Source of the DNA: Halorussus sp. MSC15.2
GTDB lineage: Archaea; Halobacteriota; Halobacteria; Halobacteriales; Haladaptataceae
Direction: 5' to 3'
Length of the DNA stretch: 64,000 nucleotides
Assembly: GCF_010747475.1 (NCBI RefSeq)
Contig: NZ_VSLZ01000003.1
Span: forward strand, 496,001-560,000
Part shown: piece by piece, positions 1-8,917 of the stretch
Layout: each line of letters starts with the position of its first letter
Numbering within the stretch: position 1 is the stretch's first letter
Made by a program: the position numbers and the translations under genes
The notes under the pieces: model-generated
What the model saw: the letters and a program-made list of their open reading frames with translations, nothing else
The model's database searches: none
What the model was told of the DNA's origin: nothing

Positions 1-1053
1 CTGGTCCTCGTCGGGCCATCTGGCTGTGGGAAATCGACCACCTTACGGATGCTCGCCGGTCTCGAAGGCATTACCGACGGGACGCTCTCGATAGACGGAG
101 ACATCGTCAACGACACCCCGCCGAAGGACCGGAGCATCGCGATGGTGTTCCAGAACTACGCGCTCTACCCACACATGACGGCGGCGGAAAACATGAAGTT
201 CGGCCTGCAGTCCACCGGGTCGTACAGCGACGACGAGGTGCGACGTCGCCTCGATACCGCGGCCGAGACGCTCGGTATCACCGAACTGATGGACCGCAAG
301 CCCAAGCACCTGTCTGGCGGGGAGCGCCAGCGCGTCGCCATCGGGCGAGCGCTCGTCAGGGAACCGGAAGTCTTCCTCCTCGACGAACCCCTCTCGAATC
401 TGGACGCGAAACTGCGCGTTCAGATGCGGGCGGAGTTGCTCAAACTCCATCGGGAGTTGGACACCACCACCATCTACGTCACGCACGACCAGACGGAGGC
501 GATGACGCTGGGCGATAGAGTGGCGGTGATGAACGACGGGCAAGTCGAACAGGTATCGACCCCACAGTCGCTGTACGACTTCCCGAACACGCGATTCGTC
601 GCGGAGTTCGTCGGCGACCCCGCGATGAATCTGGTTCCGGCCACGGTGCAGGCTACCGGCGAGGACTACGTGGCCGTTCACAGCGGGTTCGAGGTTCGGT
701 TACCGGAGCGCGACGGACTCGCCGCCGCCGCAGAGCGACAGGTACTGTTCGGGGTCCGGCCTGAGGACGTCGCTGTCGCACCGACGCTCGACCGCCAGAC
801 AGCGGTGGGGACCTTCACGGGTGAGGTCGTCGTGCACGAACCGCTCGGCGAGTCGTTACTGCTACACGTCGATGTCGGCGGTGACGAACTACAGGTGAAA
901 GCCGAACCGCGACTGGACGTACACCCGGGAGACGAGGTGGAACTCGGCGTCGACCCCGAGCGGCTACACCTGTTCGACGCGACGAGCGGCGAAGCGGTCT
1001 ACCACTCGACCGCCGGTAATCAGTCCGAACGACGACCGCCACTCGTGGAGTAA
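1..1053 (+). CDS. Sugar-type ABC transporter ATP-binding protein (MalK/UgpC family), 5' end missing
   Basis: This ATPase subunit should power import of a sugar or glycerol-phosphate-like solute from the inner face of the membrane. The window opens inside the gene, and about 35 N-terminal residues are missing. From the first visible codon: Walker A GPSGCGKST (residues 5-13), Q-loop VFQNYALYPHMT, signature LSGGERQR, Walker B FLLDEPLSNLDAK and H-loop YVTHD. These are followed by about 150 residues of TOBE/MalK regulatory domain (GVRPEDV). ENMKFGL and QSLYDFPNTRFVAEFVG are typical of the MalK/UgpC branch. Its permeases and binding protein would lie upstream, outside the window. The substrate cannot be told from the ATPase. 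Confidence 0.93.
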   Translation: MVLVGPSGCGKSTTLRMLAGLEGITDGTLSIDGDIVNDTPPKDRSIAMVFQNYALYPHMTAAENMKFGLQSTGSYSDDEVRRRLDTAAETLGITELMDRKPKHLSGGERQRVAIGRALVREPEVFLLDEPLSNLDAKLRVQMRAELLKLHRELDTTTIYVTHDQTEAMTLGDRVAVMNDGQVEQVSTPQSLYDFPNTRFVAEFVGDPAMNLVPATVQATGEDYVAVHSGFEVRLPERDGLAAAAERQVLFGVRPEDVAVAPTLDRQTAVGTFTGEVVVHEPLGESLLLHVDVGGDELQVKAEPRLDVHPGDEVELGVDPERLHLFDATSGEAVYHSTAGNQSERRPPLVE

Positions 1054-1187
1054 CGTATCGCGGAAACTCCTCGCCTCTGTCTGGTAGTTATTCGCCGAGT
1101 GTGAGCGGGTTAACTCGGCTGGTGCGGGACGGTCTCCCCCGAGACGAACTGTCCTTCGAATCCCCCAACGGACATCCTCGGCGTGTC

Positions 1188-1625
1188 CTACTTCACCAGC
1201 GAGAGCAGTTCGCACGACAGCACCGTCTCGTCGCGCTGGTTCAGCACCTCGGTCTCGTACCGGACCACGCCGCTCGCGGTCGGGTGGTCGCGTTCGTCCT
1301 TCTCGACCAGTTCCATCTCGACGCGAATCGTGTCGCCGAACTCGACCGGGGCCGTGAACCGGAGTCGGTCCACGCCGTAGAACGCCACCACGTCGGCGCG
1401 CCGGTCGCGGGCGCGGCGCGCGAGACCGGTCATCATCGAGAACACGAGCGCCCCGTGGGCCACGCGTTCGCCGAACGCCGACTCCGCCGCGACGGTTTCG
1501 CTGGTGTGGAGCGGGTTGAAGTCGCCGCTCACGCCCGCGAAGTTGGTCACGTCGGCCTCGGTGACGGTCCGCGACGGGGTGGTGATTCGGCGGCCCACGT
1601 CGAGTTCGTCGAACGAGAGGCTCAC
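1188..1625 (-). CDS. MaoC-like hotdog (R)-specific enoyl-CoA hydratase/dehydratase
   Basis: The 145-residue single-hotdog protein probably hydrates a 2-enoyl-CoA. The MaoC hydratase motif is present as GDFNPLH with Asp35 and His40, followed by VAHGAL at 55-60. Its GTG start overlaps the stop of the upstream thioesterase in a GTGA arrangement, so the two are translationally coupled. It is the last gene of a minus-strand operon: hydroxyacyl-CoA dehydrogenase/hydratase, thioesterase, then this gene. Acyl chain length and stereochemistry are inferred from the family only. Confidence 0.88.
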   Translation of the reverse strand: MSLSFDELDVGRRITTPSRTVTEADVTNFAGVSGDFNPLHTSETVAAESAFGERVAHGALVFSMMTGLARRARDRRADVVAFYGVDRLRFTAPVEFGDTIRVEMELVEKDERDHPTASGVVRYETEVLNQRDETVLSCELLSLVK

Positions 1626-2101
1626 GTCGTCTCACCCCGGAACAGCCGATAGCTCGCGCGTCCGACCGCGACTTCGGTCGCCTCCTCGTCGCCGGGTCGC
1701 TCGCTGGTGACGGTGACCTCGGTCACGCCCATCGACCCGCCCGCCCGCACTACCTCGGCCTCGGCCCGGAGGTCGCCGGTCGCGGGCCGGAGGTACGAGA
1801 CGTTCAGGTCGGTGGTCGTGAGCGCGGCCTCGGCCGGGTCCTCGAACGTGGTCCGCAGGACGAACCCGCTGGCGGTGTCCACCAGCGTCGCGGCGATGCC
1901 GCCGTGGACGACCGCGGTACCGTCCGGGTCGGGGTTGACCAACTTCTCGTCGTACGGGACCGACATGACGAGTCGCCCGCGCTCGACCGCCTCGACCGTC
2001 ACGCCCAGCCACGAGAGGTAGCCGTGGCGGTCCACGAACGCCTGCATCTCGGCCGTCGCGTCCGCGGACCGTTCCCCGCCAGCGGCGCGTTCGTCGCTCA
2101 T
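1622..2101 (-). CDS. PaaI-family hotdog acyl-CoA thioesterase
   Basis: The 159-residue protein has the hotdog-thioesterase core VVHGGIAATLVDTASGF: His66-Gly-Gly at the start of the hotdog helix and Asp75 as the likely catalytic acid. PaaI-type enzymes hydrolyse phenylacetyl- or other acyl-CoA thioesters, often to release trapped CoA. The ATG lies 4 nt after the stop of the fused dehydrogenase/hydratase gene, and its own stop overlaps the MaoC start. All three genes are therefore co-transcribed and presumably act on the same CoA esters. The first 20 residues look like a disordered acidic leader. Confidence 0.86.
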   Translation of the reverse strand: MSDERAAGGERSADATAEMQAFVDRHGYLSWLGVTVEAVERGRLVMSVPYDEKLVNPDPDGTAVVHGGIAATLVDTASGFVLRTTFEDPAEAALTTTDLNVSYLRPATGDLRAEAEVVRAGGSMGVTEVTVTSERPGDEEATEVAVGRASYRLFRGETT

Positions 2102-2105
2102 GGGG

Positions 2106-4067
2106 TCACTCTCCGGTGAACTCGGGGTCGCGGTCGTCGCGGAACGCCGCGGTCCCCTCGCGCACGTCGTCGGTGCTCATCAGCAGGCCGAACCCCTGAC
2201 TCTCCATCGCGAGCGCGGCGTCGAGGCTGGCGTCCGCGCCCTCGTTCATCACCTTCTTGGCGACCTTGAGGCCGACGGGCGGCCCCTCCAGCACGTCCGC
2301 CACGAACGCCGAGACGGTGTCCTCGAACTCCGATTCGGGGACGGCGCGGTTGACCAGTCCCCACTCCTCGGCGCGGTCGGCGTCGATGCGGTTGCCGCGG
2401 AACACGAGTTCCTTGGCCCGCGTCTCGCCGAGCAGTCGGAGCAGGCGCTGGGTCCCGCCGCCGCCGGGGATGAGTCCGAGACCGATTTCGGGCGACCCGA
2501 ACTGAGAGGCCTCGGTGGCGATGCGGAGGTCGCAGGCCAGCGCGAGTTCGAGTCCCGCGCCGAGGCAGTAGCCGTCCACCTTCGCGATGACGGGGCGCTC
2601 GAAGTCGTTGACCGTCTCGAACGCGGGGGTCACGTCCATCGCATCGGTGGGGTCCATGTCGGCGAACCCGCCGATGTCGGCCCCGGCGCTGAACGCCCGG
2701 TCGCCCGCGCCCTCGAAGGTGACGCACCGGACGTCGTCGGTATCGACCGACGAGAGCAGGTCGTCTATCTCGCCCAGCAAGTCGCCCGAGAGCGCGTTCA
2801 TGCGCTCGGGGCGGTCGAGTTCGACTGCGAGCAGGCCCTCGTCCGAGAGGTCGTAGTTCAGCAGGCGGTAGTCGCCCGGTCCGTCGCCTCCGCCGCCGTA
2901 CTCGTGGAAGCCAGCGCCCGCTTCCTCGCCCGTCTTCCCCGACTCGACGAGTTCGACCAGATAGTCGTCCGGTTCGAACCGGTCCTCGCCGGTCTCCTCG
3001 CGGAGGGTCCGGAGTTTGTCGAGGACCGCGTCGAGACCGAGTTTGTCGCCGCGTCGGCAGATGCCCTCCGGGAAGCCCAGACCGAGTTTGACCCCGGTGT
3101 CTATCTCCTCGGGCGTCGCCACGTCGTCGCCCACGAGTCGCGCGGCCTCGTTGACCATCCGGGCCTCGACGCGCAGGGTGTCGAACTCCTCGCCGTCGCC
3201 GGGTTCGTAGTTCACGCCCTCCCCGTCCTCGTAGTCGTAGAACCCCTTCCCGGTCTTCCGGCCGAGTTCGTCGTTCTCGACTTTCTCCTCGGTAATCGGC
3301 GGGATGGGTCGGCCCGCCTCCTTCCGGACGTGGTAGCCCACGTCGATGCCGGTGAGGTCCGCGAGTTCGAAGGGACCCATCGGGTAGCCCCGCCGGTGGA
3401 CCATCGCGGCGTCGGCCTCCCGAATCGTCGCCTCGCCGTTCGAGACCATCCACGCCGACTCGTCGGTGAACGGCCCGAGGACCGTGTTGACCACGAACCC
3501 GTTGACGTCTTTCCGGACGTAGATGGGCGTCTTGCCCAGCGATTCCACGAACTCGTAGGCCGTCTCGGCGGTGTCGTCGCTCGTCTCCTCGCCGTAGATG
3601 ACCTCCACGAGGTCCATCTTCACCGGCGGGTTGAAGAAGTGCGTGCCCACCACCTGCTCGGGGCGGGCGGTCGCGGTCGCCATCTCGGTGATGCTCAGAC
3701 TGGAGGTGTTCGACGCGAGTATCGCGTCGTCGGGCGCGAACTCGTCCAAATCGCCGAAGATGTCCTTCTTGAGGTCCATCCGCTCGGGCGCGGCCTCTAT
3801 CACGAGGTCGGCGTCGGCGACCGCTTCTTCGAGGTCGGTCGTCGTGTCGATGCGGCCCAGAATCGCCTCGACCGACTCGTCGAGTCGGTCCTTCTCGGCC
3901 AACTTCTCCAGACTCCACTCGATGTCGTCGTAGCCGTCCTCCACGAGGTCCGTCTCGACGTCGCGCATCGTCACGTCGTACCCGGCGAGGGCGGCGACCT
4001 CGGTGATTCCGTGGCCCATGTTGCCCGCTCCGAGAACGGTCACCCGTCGGATGTCAGAAACTGTCAT
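2106..4067 (-). CDS. Fused 3-hydroxyacyl-CoA dehydrogenase / enoyl-CoA hydratase
   Basis: The 653-residue bifunctional beta-oxidation enzyme catalyses hydration of 2-enoyl-CoA and NAD-dependent oxidation of 3-hydroxyacyl-CoA. The N-terminal half is the dehydrogenase: Rossmann GAGNMG (residues 13-18), the HFFNPPVKMDLVEV segment and a C-terminal 3HCDH domain. From about residue 400 there is a crotonase domain with AFSAGAD, YCLGAGLELALACDLRIA and the GLIPGGGGTQRL oxyanion/active-site region. This order (dehydrogenase first) is the reverse of bacterial FadB and typical of archaeal fusions. It heads the operon with the thioesterase and MaoC protein. The start at 4067 follows an AT-richer leader. 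Confidence 0.95.
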   Translation of the reverse strand: MTVSDIRRVTVLGAGNMGHGITEVAALAGYDVTMRDVETDLVEDGYDDIEWSLEKLAEKDRLDESVEAILGRIDTTTDLEEAVADADLVIEAAPERMDLKKDIFGDLDEFAPDDAILASNTSSLSITEMATATARPEQVVGTHFFNPPVKMDLVEVIYGEETSDDTAETAYEFVESLGKTPIYVRKDVNGFVVNTVLGPFTDESAWMVSNGEATIREADAAMVHRRGYPMGPFELADLTGIDVGYHVRKEAGRPIPPITEEKVENDELGRKTGKGFYDYEDGEGVNYEPGDGEEFDTLRVEARMVNEAARLVGDDVATPEEIDTGVKLGLGFPEGICRRGDKLGLDAVLDKLRTLREETGEDRFEPDDYLVELVESGKTGEEAGAGFHEYGGGGDGPGDYRLLNYDLSDEGLLAVELDRPERMNALSGDLLGEIDDLLSSVDTDDVRCVTFEGAGDRAFSAGADIGGFADMDPTDAMDVTPAFETVNDFERPVIAKVDGYCLGAGLELALACDLRIATEASQFGSPEIGLGLIPGGGGTQRLLRLLGETRAKELVFRGNRIDADRAEEWGLVNRAVPESEFEDTVSAFVADVLEGPPVGLKVAKKVMNEGADASLDAALAMESQGFGLLMSTDDVREGTAAFRDDRDPEFTGE

Positions 4068-4306
4068 ACGGTACGACGTTTCGTGGTATCCGACCTTAAC
4101 TCCACCGGAGAGTGGTTACCTCTGTAAAGGAAATATCCCTCTCCAACAATATCGGAATCCGTTTGCAGCTATTTCGTAATCGTTGTTAGAACGCGTCGGG
4201 CGACGGCGCGGTCTGTCAACGAGTCGTGTGACTCGCCCGTCTGCGGCCAGACGGCCAGTCGAAGAACGGGGGCGATACCCCCGGCCCCACCGAGGCGACG
4301 GACCGC

Positions 4307-5470
4307 TCACTCGCCCTCGCGGCCGCCCCTGACCTCGCCCGTGACTCTGTCGCCGGAACCGAGACCGTCGCGGGCGCGACGCCAGAGGTCCTTGATACCG
4401 CCGGTGACGCCGTTCTCGAAGAACATCACGACCGCCAGCAGGATGACGCCGAACACCAGTTGCCAGCGCGCCGCCAGCGCGGGGTACTGGTCGATGGTGA
4501 ACCGGAGGTACTCGTAGACGAACGCGCCCACCGTCGGGCCGAGGAACGAGTACGGGCCGCCGATGACCGTCACCAGCACGGGCGTGGCCGAGAACGTCCA
4601 GTGGCCGATGCCAGGGACGACGCTGCTCTGCAGGGGTGCCCACATCGTCCCGACGAGTCCGGTGAACGCCGCGCTGACGACGAACGTCGCCCACGAGTGG
4701 CGCGTCACGTCGATTCCGAGCGACCGGGCGCGCTCGGGGTTCTCCCGAATCGCCATGCAGACTCGCCCGAACGGCGACCGGACGATTCGCCAGAGCGCGT
4801 ACATCGACGCCGCGAAGGCCGACAGGACGACGAAGTAGAACGCGAGGTAGTCGTCGATGTTCATGAACGTGAACGTCCACCCGAACAGGTCCACCTCGCC
4901 CATGGCCCGGAACGAGATGATGAGTCCGTCGTCGCCGTTCGTGGCGAGCAGTTCGGTGGCGGTCTCCCCGAGGTGCAGGATTTCGGCGAACTGGCCGGTG
5001 ATGTCCTGCAGGAGGACGACGAACACCGCCATGCTGAACGACAGCGTAATCATCGCGAAGTATATCTCCTCCAGTTGGACGCTGAGGTAGCCGACGGGAA
5101 TGGCCAGTAGCGTCGCCGTCACCACCCCAAGCAGGACGGCGAGCGCGAACGTCACCAGCACGCTGGCCCCGCCGAACAGTTGCTCGACGCCGACGAGCGG
5201 ACCGACCACGTTGAACACCTTCGCCGTCGCGTACGCCGCCACCGCGAGGAACATCGCGTGGCCGAACGAGAGCAGTCCCGTGTAGCCGTAGAGGAGGTTG
5301 AACGCCGTTCCGAAGATGGCGACGAGGAGCATCGTGATGAGCAGCGAGGTCTCGACCGGTCCGAGGAACAGCGGTGCGCCGACGAGCGCCGCGGCGACGA
5401 CGACGCCCGCGACGACGACCCCCAAGTCGCGGTCTCGGACGCGGTCACGTACCGTATCTGTGTAGCTCAT
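4307..5470 (-). CDS. livM: Branched-chain amino acid-type ABC transporter permease LivM
   Basis: The 387-residue polytopic permease has about ten hydrophobic segments and the LivM-type motif YGYTGLLSFGHAMFLAVAAYA near residue 65. A cytoplasmic coupling stretch, VRSPFGRVCMAIRENPERARSLGID, contacts the ATPases. The hydrophilic C-terminal tail after GGIKDLWRRA is family-typical. It lies 40 nt downstream of the binding-protein gene on the minus strand and belongs with the divergent livH-livG-livF genes, giving a full HAAT importer. Liv systems also carry carboxylates, amides and urea, so the substrate is open. Confidence 0.93.
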   Translation of the reverse strand: MSYTDTVRDRVRDRDLGVVVAGVVVAAALVGAPLFLGPVETSLLITMLLVAIFGTAFNLLYGYTGLLSFGHAMFLAVAAYATAKVFNVVGPLVGVEQLFGGASVLVTFALAVLLGVVTATLLAIPVGYLSVQLEEIYFAMITLSFSMAVFVVLLQDITGQFAEILHLGETATELLATNGDDGLIISFRAMGEVDLFGWTFTFMNIDDYLAFYFVVLSAFAASMYALWRIVRSPFGRVCMAIRENPERARSLGIDVTRHSWATFVVSAAFTGLVGTMWAPLQSSVVPGIGHWTFSATPVLVTVIGGPYSFLGPTVGAFVYEYLRFTIDQYPALAARWQLVFGVILLAVVMFFENGVTGGIKDLWRRARDGLGSGDRVTGEVRGGREGE

Positions 5471-5509
5471 GTGTAGGTAGCGTGTGCCTGTGAACCGGGA
5501 GTCCGGCGC

Positions 5510-6859
5510 TCAGACGCCCGGCGGCAGGTTGGTGTCGGCCTGACTCAGGAGGTCGGTGAGCGTCTTGCGGTCCGCGCTGATGGACTGGGACGGTTGGAGT
5601 CCCACCCCGTCGTACGGGACGTCGTCCTCGCTACTGGTGGTCCCGATGACGGTCGGTGCCTGCGCCTGATGGGAGTCTGCGTCTATCGTTATCGGCCCCC
5701 GCGGGTCGTTCTGGAACTGCATCCCCTCCAACTGCGAGGCGATGTCGTCGGGGTTGGTACTCCCGGCGTTCTCCATGGCCCGCTTGTACATCCAGAGCGC
5801 GGACCACGCGCTCGGTCCGGTGAACGACGGGATGCCGATGGTGTCGGTGTTCGCGTACTCCTCGTTCCAAGCGTTCAGGAAGCTCTTGTTGTTCTCGTTG
5901 TCGTACGTCGAGTGCCAGTACCACGAGGAGTAGCTGACGCCCTCGGGCATGCTGTTGCCCAGCGCCTTGAACACGGTCGGGTCCGCCCCGAGCGTGTCGA
6001 AGACGTCCGTGGCCTGCTCGAACAGTCCCTGCTGGGTGGCCTGCTGGACGAACGTGACCGCGTCGCCGCCCCAGAACGAGGTGAACACCAGTTCCGGGTT
6101 CGCGTTGGTCACCGTGTTTATCTGTGGCGTCATGTCGCCCGCACCCACCTCCGGGAACTGGCTGGCGACGTACTCGTAGTCGGCCCCCATCGCGTTCGAG
6201 AACGCCTTGAAGTACTCCCAGCACTGCTGGCCGTACGCGTAGTCGGGTCCGAGGTTGGCGACGCGCGTCACGTCGAGGTTCTCGTTCGCGTACTTCGCCA
6301 TCGCGTACGTGTTGATGGCGGTGTTCGCGTTGGTCCGGAAGTGAACCGGCGTCCCCTGCGCGTTGTCGCCGTACGTGTCCTCGTCGTGCTCCGTGATGAA
6401 CGGCGTCCCGATGTCGGTCAGCGTCAGCGGCACCCCGAGCTGTGCGACAGTCGGCGCGGTCGAGAGCGTCACCCCCGAAGAGGTCAGACCAATCATGGCG
6501 GCGACGCCCTGCCGCTGGACGAGGTCCCGGAAGTGCTGGTTCGCGGTGGAGGCGCTGTTCTCGTGGTCGCGGACTATCAGTTCGACGTCCCGACCCATGA
6601 TGCCGCCCGCCTCGTTTATCTTCTTCACCGTGAGTTCGGCGGCAGCGACCGATGCCGACCCGAGCGACTGCCCGAGTCCCGACAGCAGGTAGACCGCTCC
6701 GATTTTGATTGGCCCGTTCTGTCCCGCGACGGTCCCCACCGGTCCGGTCAGTCCGGCCACGCCGGTCGCTCCGGCCGCGCCGAGGAACCTGCGGCGATTC
6801 CACCCCGTCGATTCGCCCTTCTCCTCCCGTCCGACACGGGGAGTGCCATCTGTTGTCAT
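5510..6859 (-). CDS. livK: Tat-exported substrate-binding protein of Liv-type ABC transporter
   Basis: This periplasmic-type binding protein (Peripla_BP_6 family) captures the solute outside the cell for LivHMGF. The N-terminus carries a Tat signal: NRRRFLGAAG about 20 residues in, then a hydrophobic stretch ending near AGQNGPIKIGAVYLLSG, where the mature type I fold begins. It is about 449 residues, slightly longer than bacterial LivK. I start it at the ATG at 6859 rather than the upstream in-frame GTG (6868), because a TATATG box lies about 35 nt upstream. No lipobox cysteine is obvious, so it may be soluble or anchored otherwise. Confidence 0.92.
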   Translation of the reverse strand: MTTDGTPRVGREEKGESTGWNRRRFLGAAGATGVAGLTGPVGTVAGQNGPIKIGAVYLLSGLGQSLGSASVAAAELTVKKINEAGGIMGRDVELIVRDHENSASTANQHFRDLVQRQGVAAMIGLTSSGVTLSTAPTVAQLGVPLTLTDIGTPFITEHDEDTYGDNAQGTPVHFRTNANTAINTYAMAKYANENLDVTRVANLGPDYAYGQQCWEYFKAFSNAMGADYEYVASQFPEVGAGDMTPQINTVTNANPELVFTSFWGGDAVTFVQQATQQGLFEQATDVFDTLGADPTVFKALGNSMPEGVSYSSWYWHSTYDNENNKSFLNAWNEEYANTDTIGIPSFTGPSAWSALWMYKRAMENAGSTNPDDIASQLEGMQFQNDPRGPITIDADSHQAQAPTVIGTTSSEDDVPYDGVGLQPSQSISADRKTLTDLLSQADTNLPPGV

Positions 6860-7043
6860 GAAACCCACGAATCGTTGATGGTAGATGTGAACATATACCT
6901 TCGCCTGAGTACGAGGGCCGCCCTGTCTCTATTCTATCACTCGCCGCCGCAACGTTTATCCGTCCGGTTACGCTCATCCAACCGCATCCCGTCCCAATAG
7001 TAAAACGGCGGTATTCGCCATCCAGAGCGCCCGAGGGCGGCGA

Positions 7044-7076
7044 AACGTTTAATCCCGTTCTCGTCGAGGTGTGTTC
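7044..7076 (+). promoter_or_regulatory. Box A and ribosome-binding site of livH
   Basis: A TTTAA box A element lies at about 7048-7052, close to 27 nt upstream of the start. GAGGT at 7066-7070 is spaced 6 nt from the ATG at 7077. An in-frame GTG at 7071 overlaps this site and is the less likely start. The same 200-nt divergent region also drives livK-livM on the other strand. Confidence 0.5.
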
Positions 7077-7988
7077 ATGGTTAGCATCGACCTGATTGCG
7101 GATCAGGTTATCACGGGACTCAGCATCGGCGCGCAGTTGTTCCTCGTCGCCATCGGACTGAGCCTCATCTTCGGCGTCCTCGACGTGCTCAACTTCGCTC
7201 ACGGGGCGCTCTACATGATTGGCGCGTACGTGGCCGTGACGCTGGTCAACGGTCTCGACGTTCTGGGTCTGAGCGTTCCACAAATGGGGTTCTGGCCGGG
7301 GGTGGTGGCCGCGCTGGTCGTCGTCGGAGTACTCGGCGCGGTCATCGAGGTGGGATTCATCCGCAGGCTCTACGGCCGACAGGAGGAGGTACTCGACCAA
7401 CTGCTGCTGACCTTCGCGTTCGTGTTGATACTCACCGACCTCACCCGCGTCGCCTTCGGGACGGGCCAGTTCGTCATCGCGCCGCCGCCCGAACTTCAGG
7501 GCACCGTCCGGTTCACGAGTTCGCTCGCGGCCCCGACCTACCGGGTGTTCCTGATACTCACGTCGATAGCCGTGCTCGGCGCGCTGTTCGCGGTCCTCCG
7601 GTTCACCAACGTCGGTCGCCTCGTGCGGGCGACGTCGAGCGACCGCGACATGGCCCGCCTGCTCGGTATCGACGTCTCGCGGCTCTACACCGGCGTCTTC
7701 TTCGTCGGGGCGGTCCTCGCCGGACTGGGCGGCGCGCTCGCGGCGCCCGTCGGGGCGGTGAGTCCGGCGATGGGCAATCAGGTCATCATCAACGCGTTCG
7801 TCGTCGTGGTCATCGGCGGTCTCGGGTCGTTCACGGGCGCGTTCGTCGGCGCGTACGTCATCGGACTGCTCATCGCCGTCGGGAGCATCGTCATCTCCGG
7901 GGCGGGCCAGTTACTCCCGTTCCTCGCGATGATAGCGGTCCTCGTACTCAAACCGCAGGGGCTGTTCGGGACCGAGGAGGGGGTCTGA
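7077..7988 (+). CDS. livH: Branched-chain amino acid-type ABC transporter permease LivH
   Basis: This is the second membrane permease of the HAAT importer, about 303 residues and eight hydrophobic segments. Diagnostic stretches are GLSIGAQLFLVAIGLSLIFG near the N-terminus, DVLNFAHGALYMIGAYVA, and the coupling motif TSSDRDMARLLGIDVSRLY. The AGLGGALAAPVGAVSPAMG region is also typical. The ATG at 7077 is chosen for its spacing from GAGGT. The gene is followed after 1 nt by livG, so livH-livG-livF form one plus-strand transcript opposite livK-livM. Confidence 0.93.
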   Translation: MVSIDLIADQVITGLSIGAQLFLVAIGLSLIFGVLDVLNFAHGALYMIGAYVAVTLVNGLDVLGLSVPQMGFWPGVVAALVVVGVLGAVIEVGFIRRLYGRQEEVLDQLLLTFAFVLILTDLTRVAFGTGQFVIAPPPELQGTVRFTSSLAAPTYRVFLILTSIAVLGALFAVLRFTNVGRLVRATSSDRDMARLLGIDVSRLYTGVFFVGAVLAGLGGALAAPVGAVSPAMGNQVIINAFVVVVIGGLGSFTGAFVGAYVIGLLIAVGSIVISGAGQLLPFLAMIAVLVLKPQGLFGTEEGV

Positions 7989-7989
7989 C

Positions 7990-8868
7990 GTGACGACAGT
8001 CCTCGAAACCGAACACCTGACGCGGGAGTTCGGCGCGCTCGTCGCCGTGGACGACGTCAGCGTGGCGATAGACGACGCCGACATCACCAGCATCATCGGC
8101 CCGAACGGCGCGGGCAAGACCACGTTCTACAACCTGCTCGCCGGGCAACTGGACCCGACCGAGGGCCGCATCGCCATCCGTCCGCGCCGGGCGGACCCGG
8201 TGCCCGACGGCGGGACGACGGCGGACGCCGACGGCGGGACGACGGCGGACGCCGACGGCGGGACGGACGCGAACGCTGGAACTGCGACCGACCCCGATGA
8301 CGCCGGACTGGTGGACGTCACGGGGATGGAACCGTTCGAGATAAACCGTCTCGGACTCGCCCGGGCGTTCCAGATAAACAACGTCTTCGAGCGCCTGACG
8401 GTGCTGGAGAACGTCCGCGTCGCCCGAATCAGCCGCGAGGGTCGGACCCTCGACGTCACGTCCGTCGCCGCCAGCGACGACGAACTCAACGAGCAGGCCC
8501 GCCGCGTCCTCGAACTGACCAACCTCGAAGGCGTCGCCGACACCCGATGTGCCAACCTCTCGCACGGAGACGTCCGGAAGGTCGAAATCGCGCTCGCGCT
8601 GGGGACCGACCCGTCGGTGGTCCTGCTGGACGAACCCACCGCCGGGATGAACGCGACCGAGACCCGGCGGATGGTCGAACTCATCGGCGAACTCGACGAG
8701 ACCACGGACACGACGTTCCTCGTCACGGAACACGACATGGAGGTCGTCCTCGGCATCTCCGACCGCATCCTCGTGTTCGACAACGGGCGACTCATCGCCG
8801 ACGGCACTCCCGACGAGGTGATGGCCGACGAGCGCGTCCGCGAGGCCTACCTCGGGGGTGAGGGGTGA
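7990..8868 (+). CDS. livG: Liv-type ABC transporter ATP-binding protein LivG, with low-complexity insertion
   Basis: This is one of the two ATPases energising the Liv importer, 292 residues. It has Walker A GPNGAGKTT (about residues 38-46), Q-loop LARAFQINNVFERLTVLENV, signature NLSHGDVRK (a variant of LSGGQ), Walker B VVLLDEPTAGMN and H-loop VTEHDMEVVLGISDRI. The GTG start at 7990 begins right after the livH stop. Residues about 73-100 form an acidic Gly/Thr/Asp repeat, DGGTTADA, encoded by a 24-bp tandem repeat. It is inserted in the surface hairpin between Walker A and the Q-loop, where other LivG proteins have a short turn. Confidence 0.92.
   Translation: MTTVLETEHLTREFGALVAVDDVSVAIDDADITSIIGPNGAGKTTFYNLLAGQLDPTEGRIAIRPRRADPVPDGGTTADADGGTTADADGGTDANAGTATDPDDAGLVDVTGMEPFEINRLGLARAFQINNVFERLTVLENVRVARISREGRTLDVTSVAASDDELNEQARRVLELTNLEGVADTRCANLSHGDVRKVEIALALGTDPSVVLLDEPTAGMNATETRRMVELIGELDETTDTTFLVTEHDMEVVLGISDRILVFDNGRLIADGTPDEVMADERVREAYLGGEG
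8206..8265 (+). repeat. 24-bp tandem repeat, 2.5 copies, inside livG
   Basis: Two exact copies of a 24-nt unit beginning GACGGCGGGACGACGG occupy 8206-8229 and 8230-8253. A half copy follows to 8265. The unit is in frame and encodes DGGTTADA. It probably arose by replication slippage in a surface loop. Each junction contains the short inverted repeat CGCC-GAC-GGCG, but this is not distinctive at this GC content. Confidence 0.85.
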
Positions 8869-8917
8869 TGACGACGCCGAGCGGCCGAGCGGGGCCGGGG
8901 TCGGGAGGTGAGGAGTG

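Noticed and set aside
2098-3918. 606-codon minus-strand open frame inside the hydroxyacyl-CoA dehydrogenase gene, and a 675-codon plus-strand one
   Set aside because: Both are Arg/His-rich shadows of the real gene in other frames, a common effect at high GC with third-position bias. They have no motifs.
8869-8917. A tiny gene between livG and livF
   Set aside because: The ATG after the livG stop opens only a short frame; the stretch looks like a small duplication of the livF start region.
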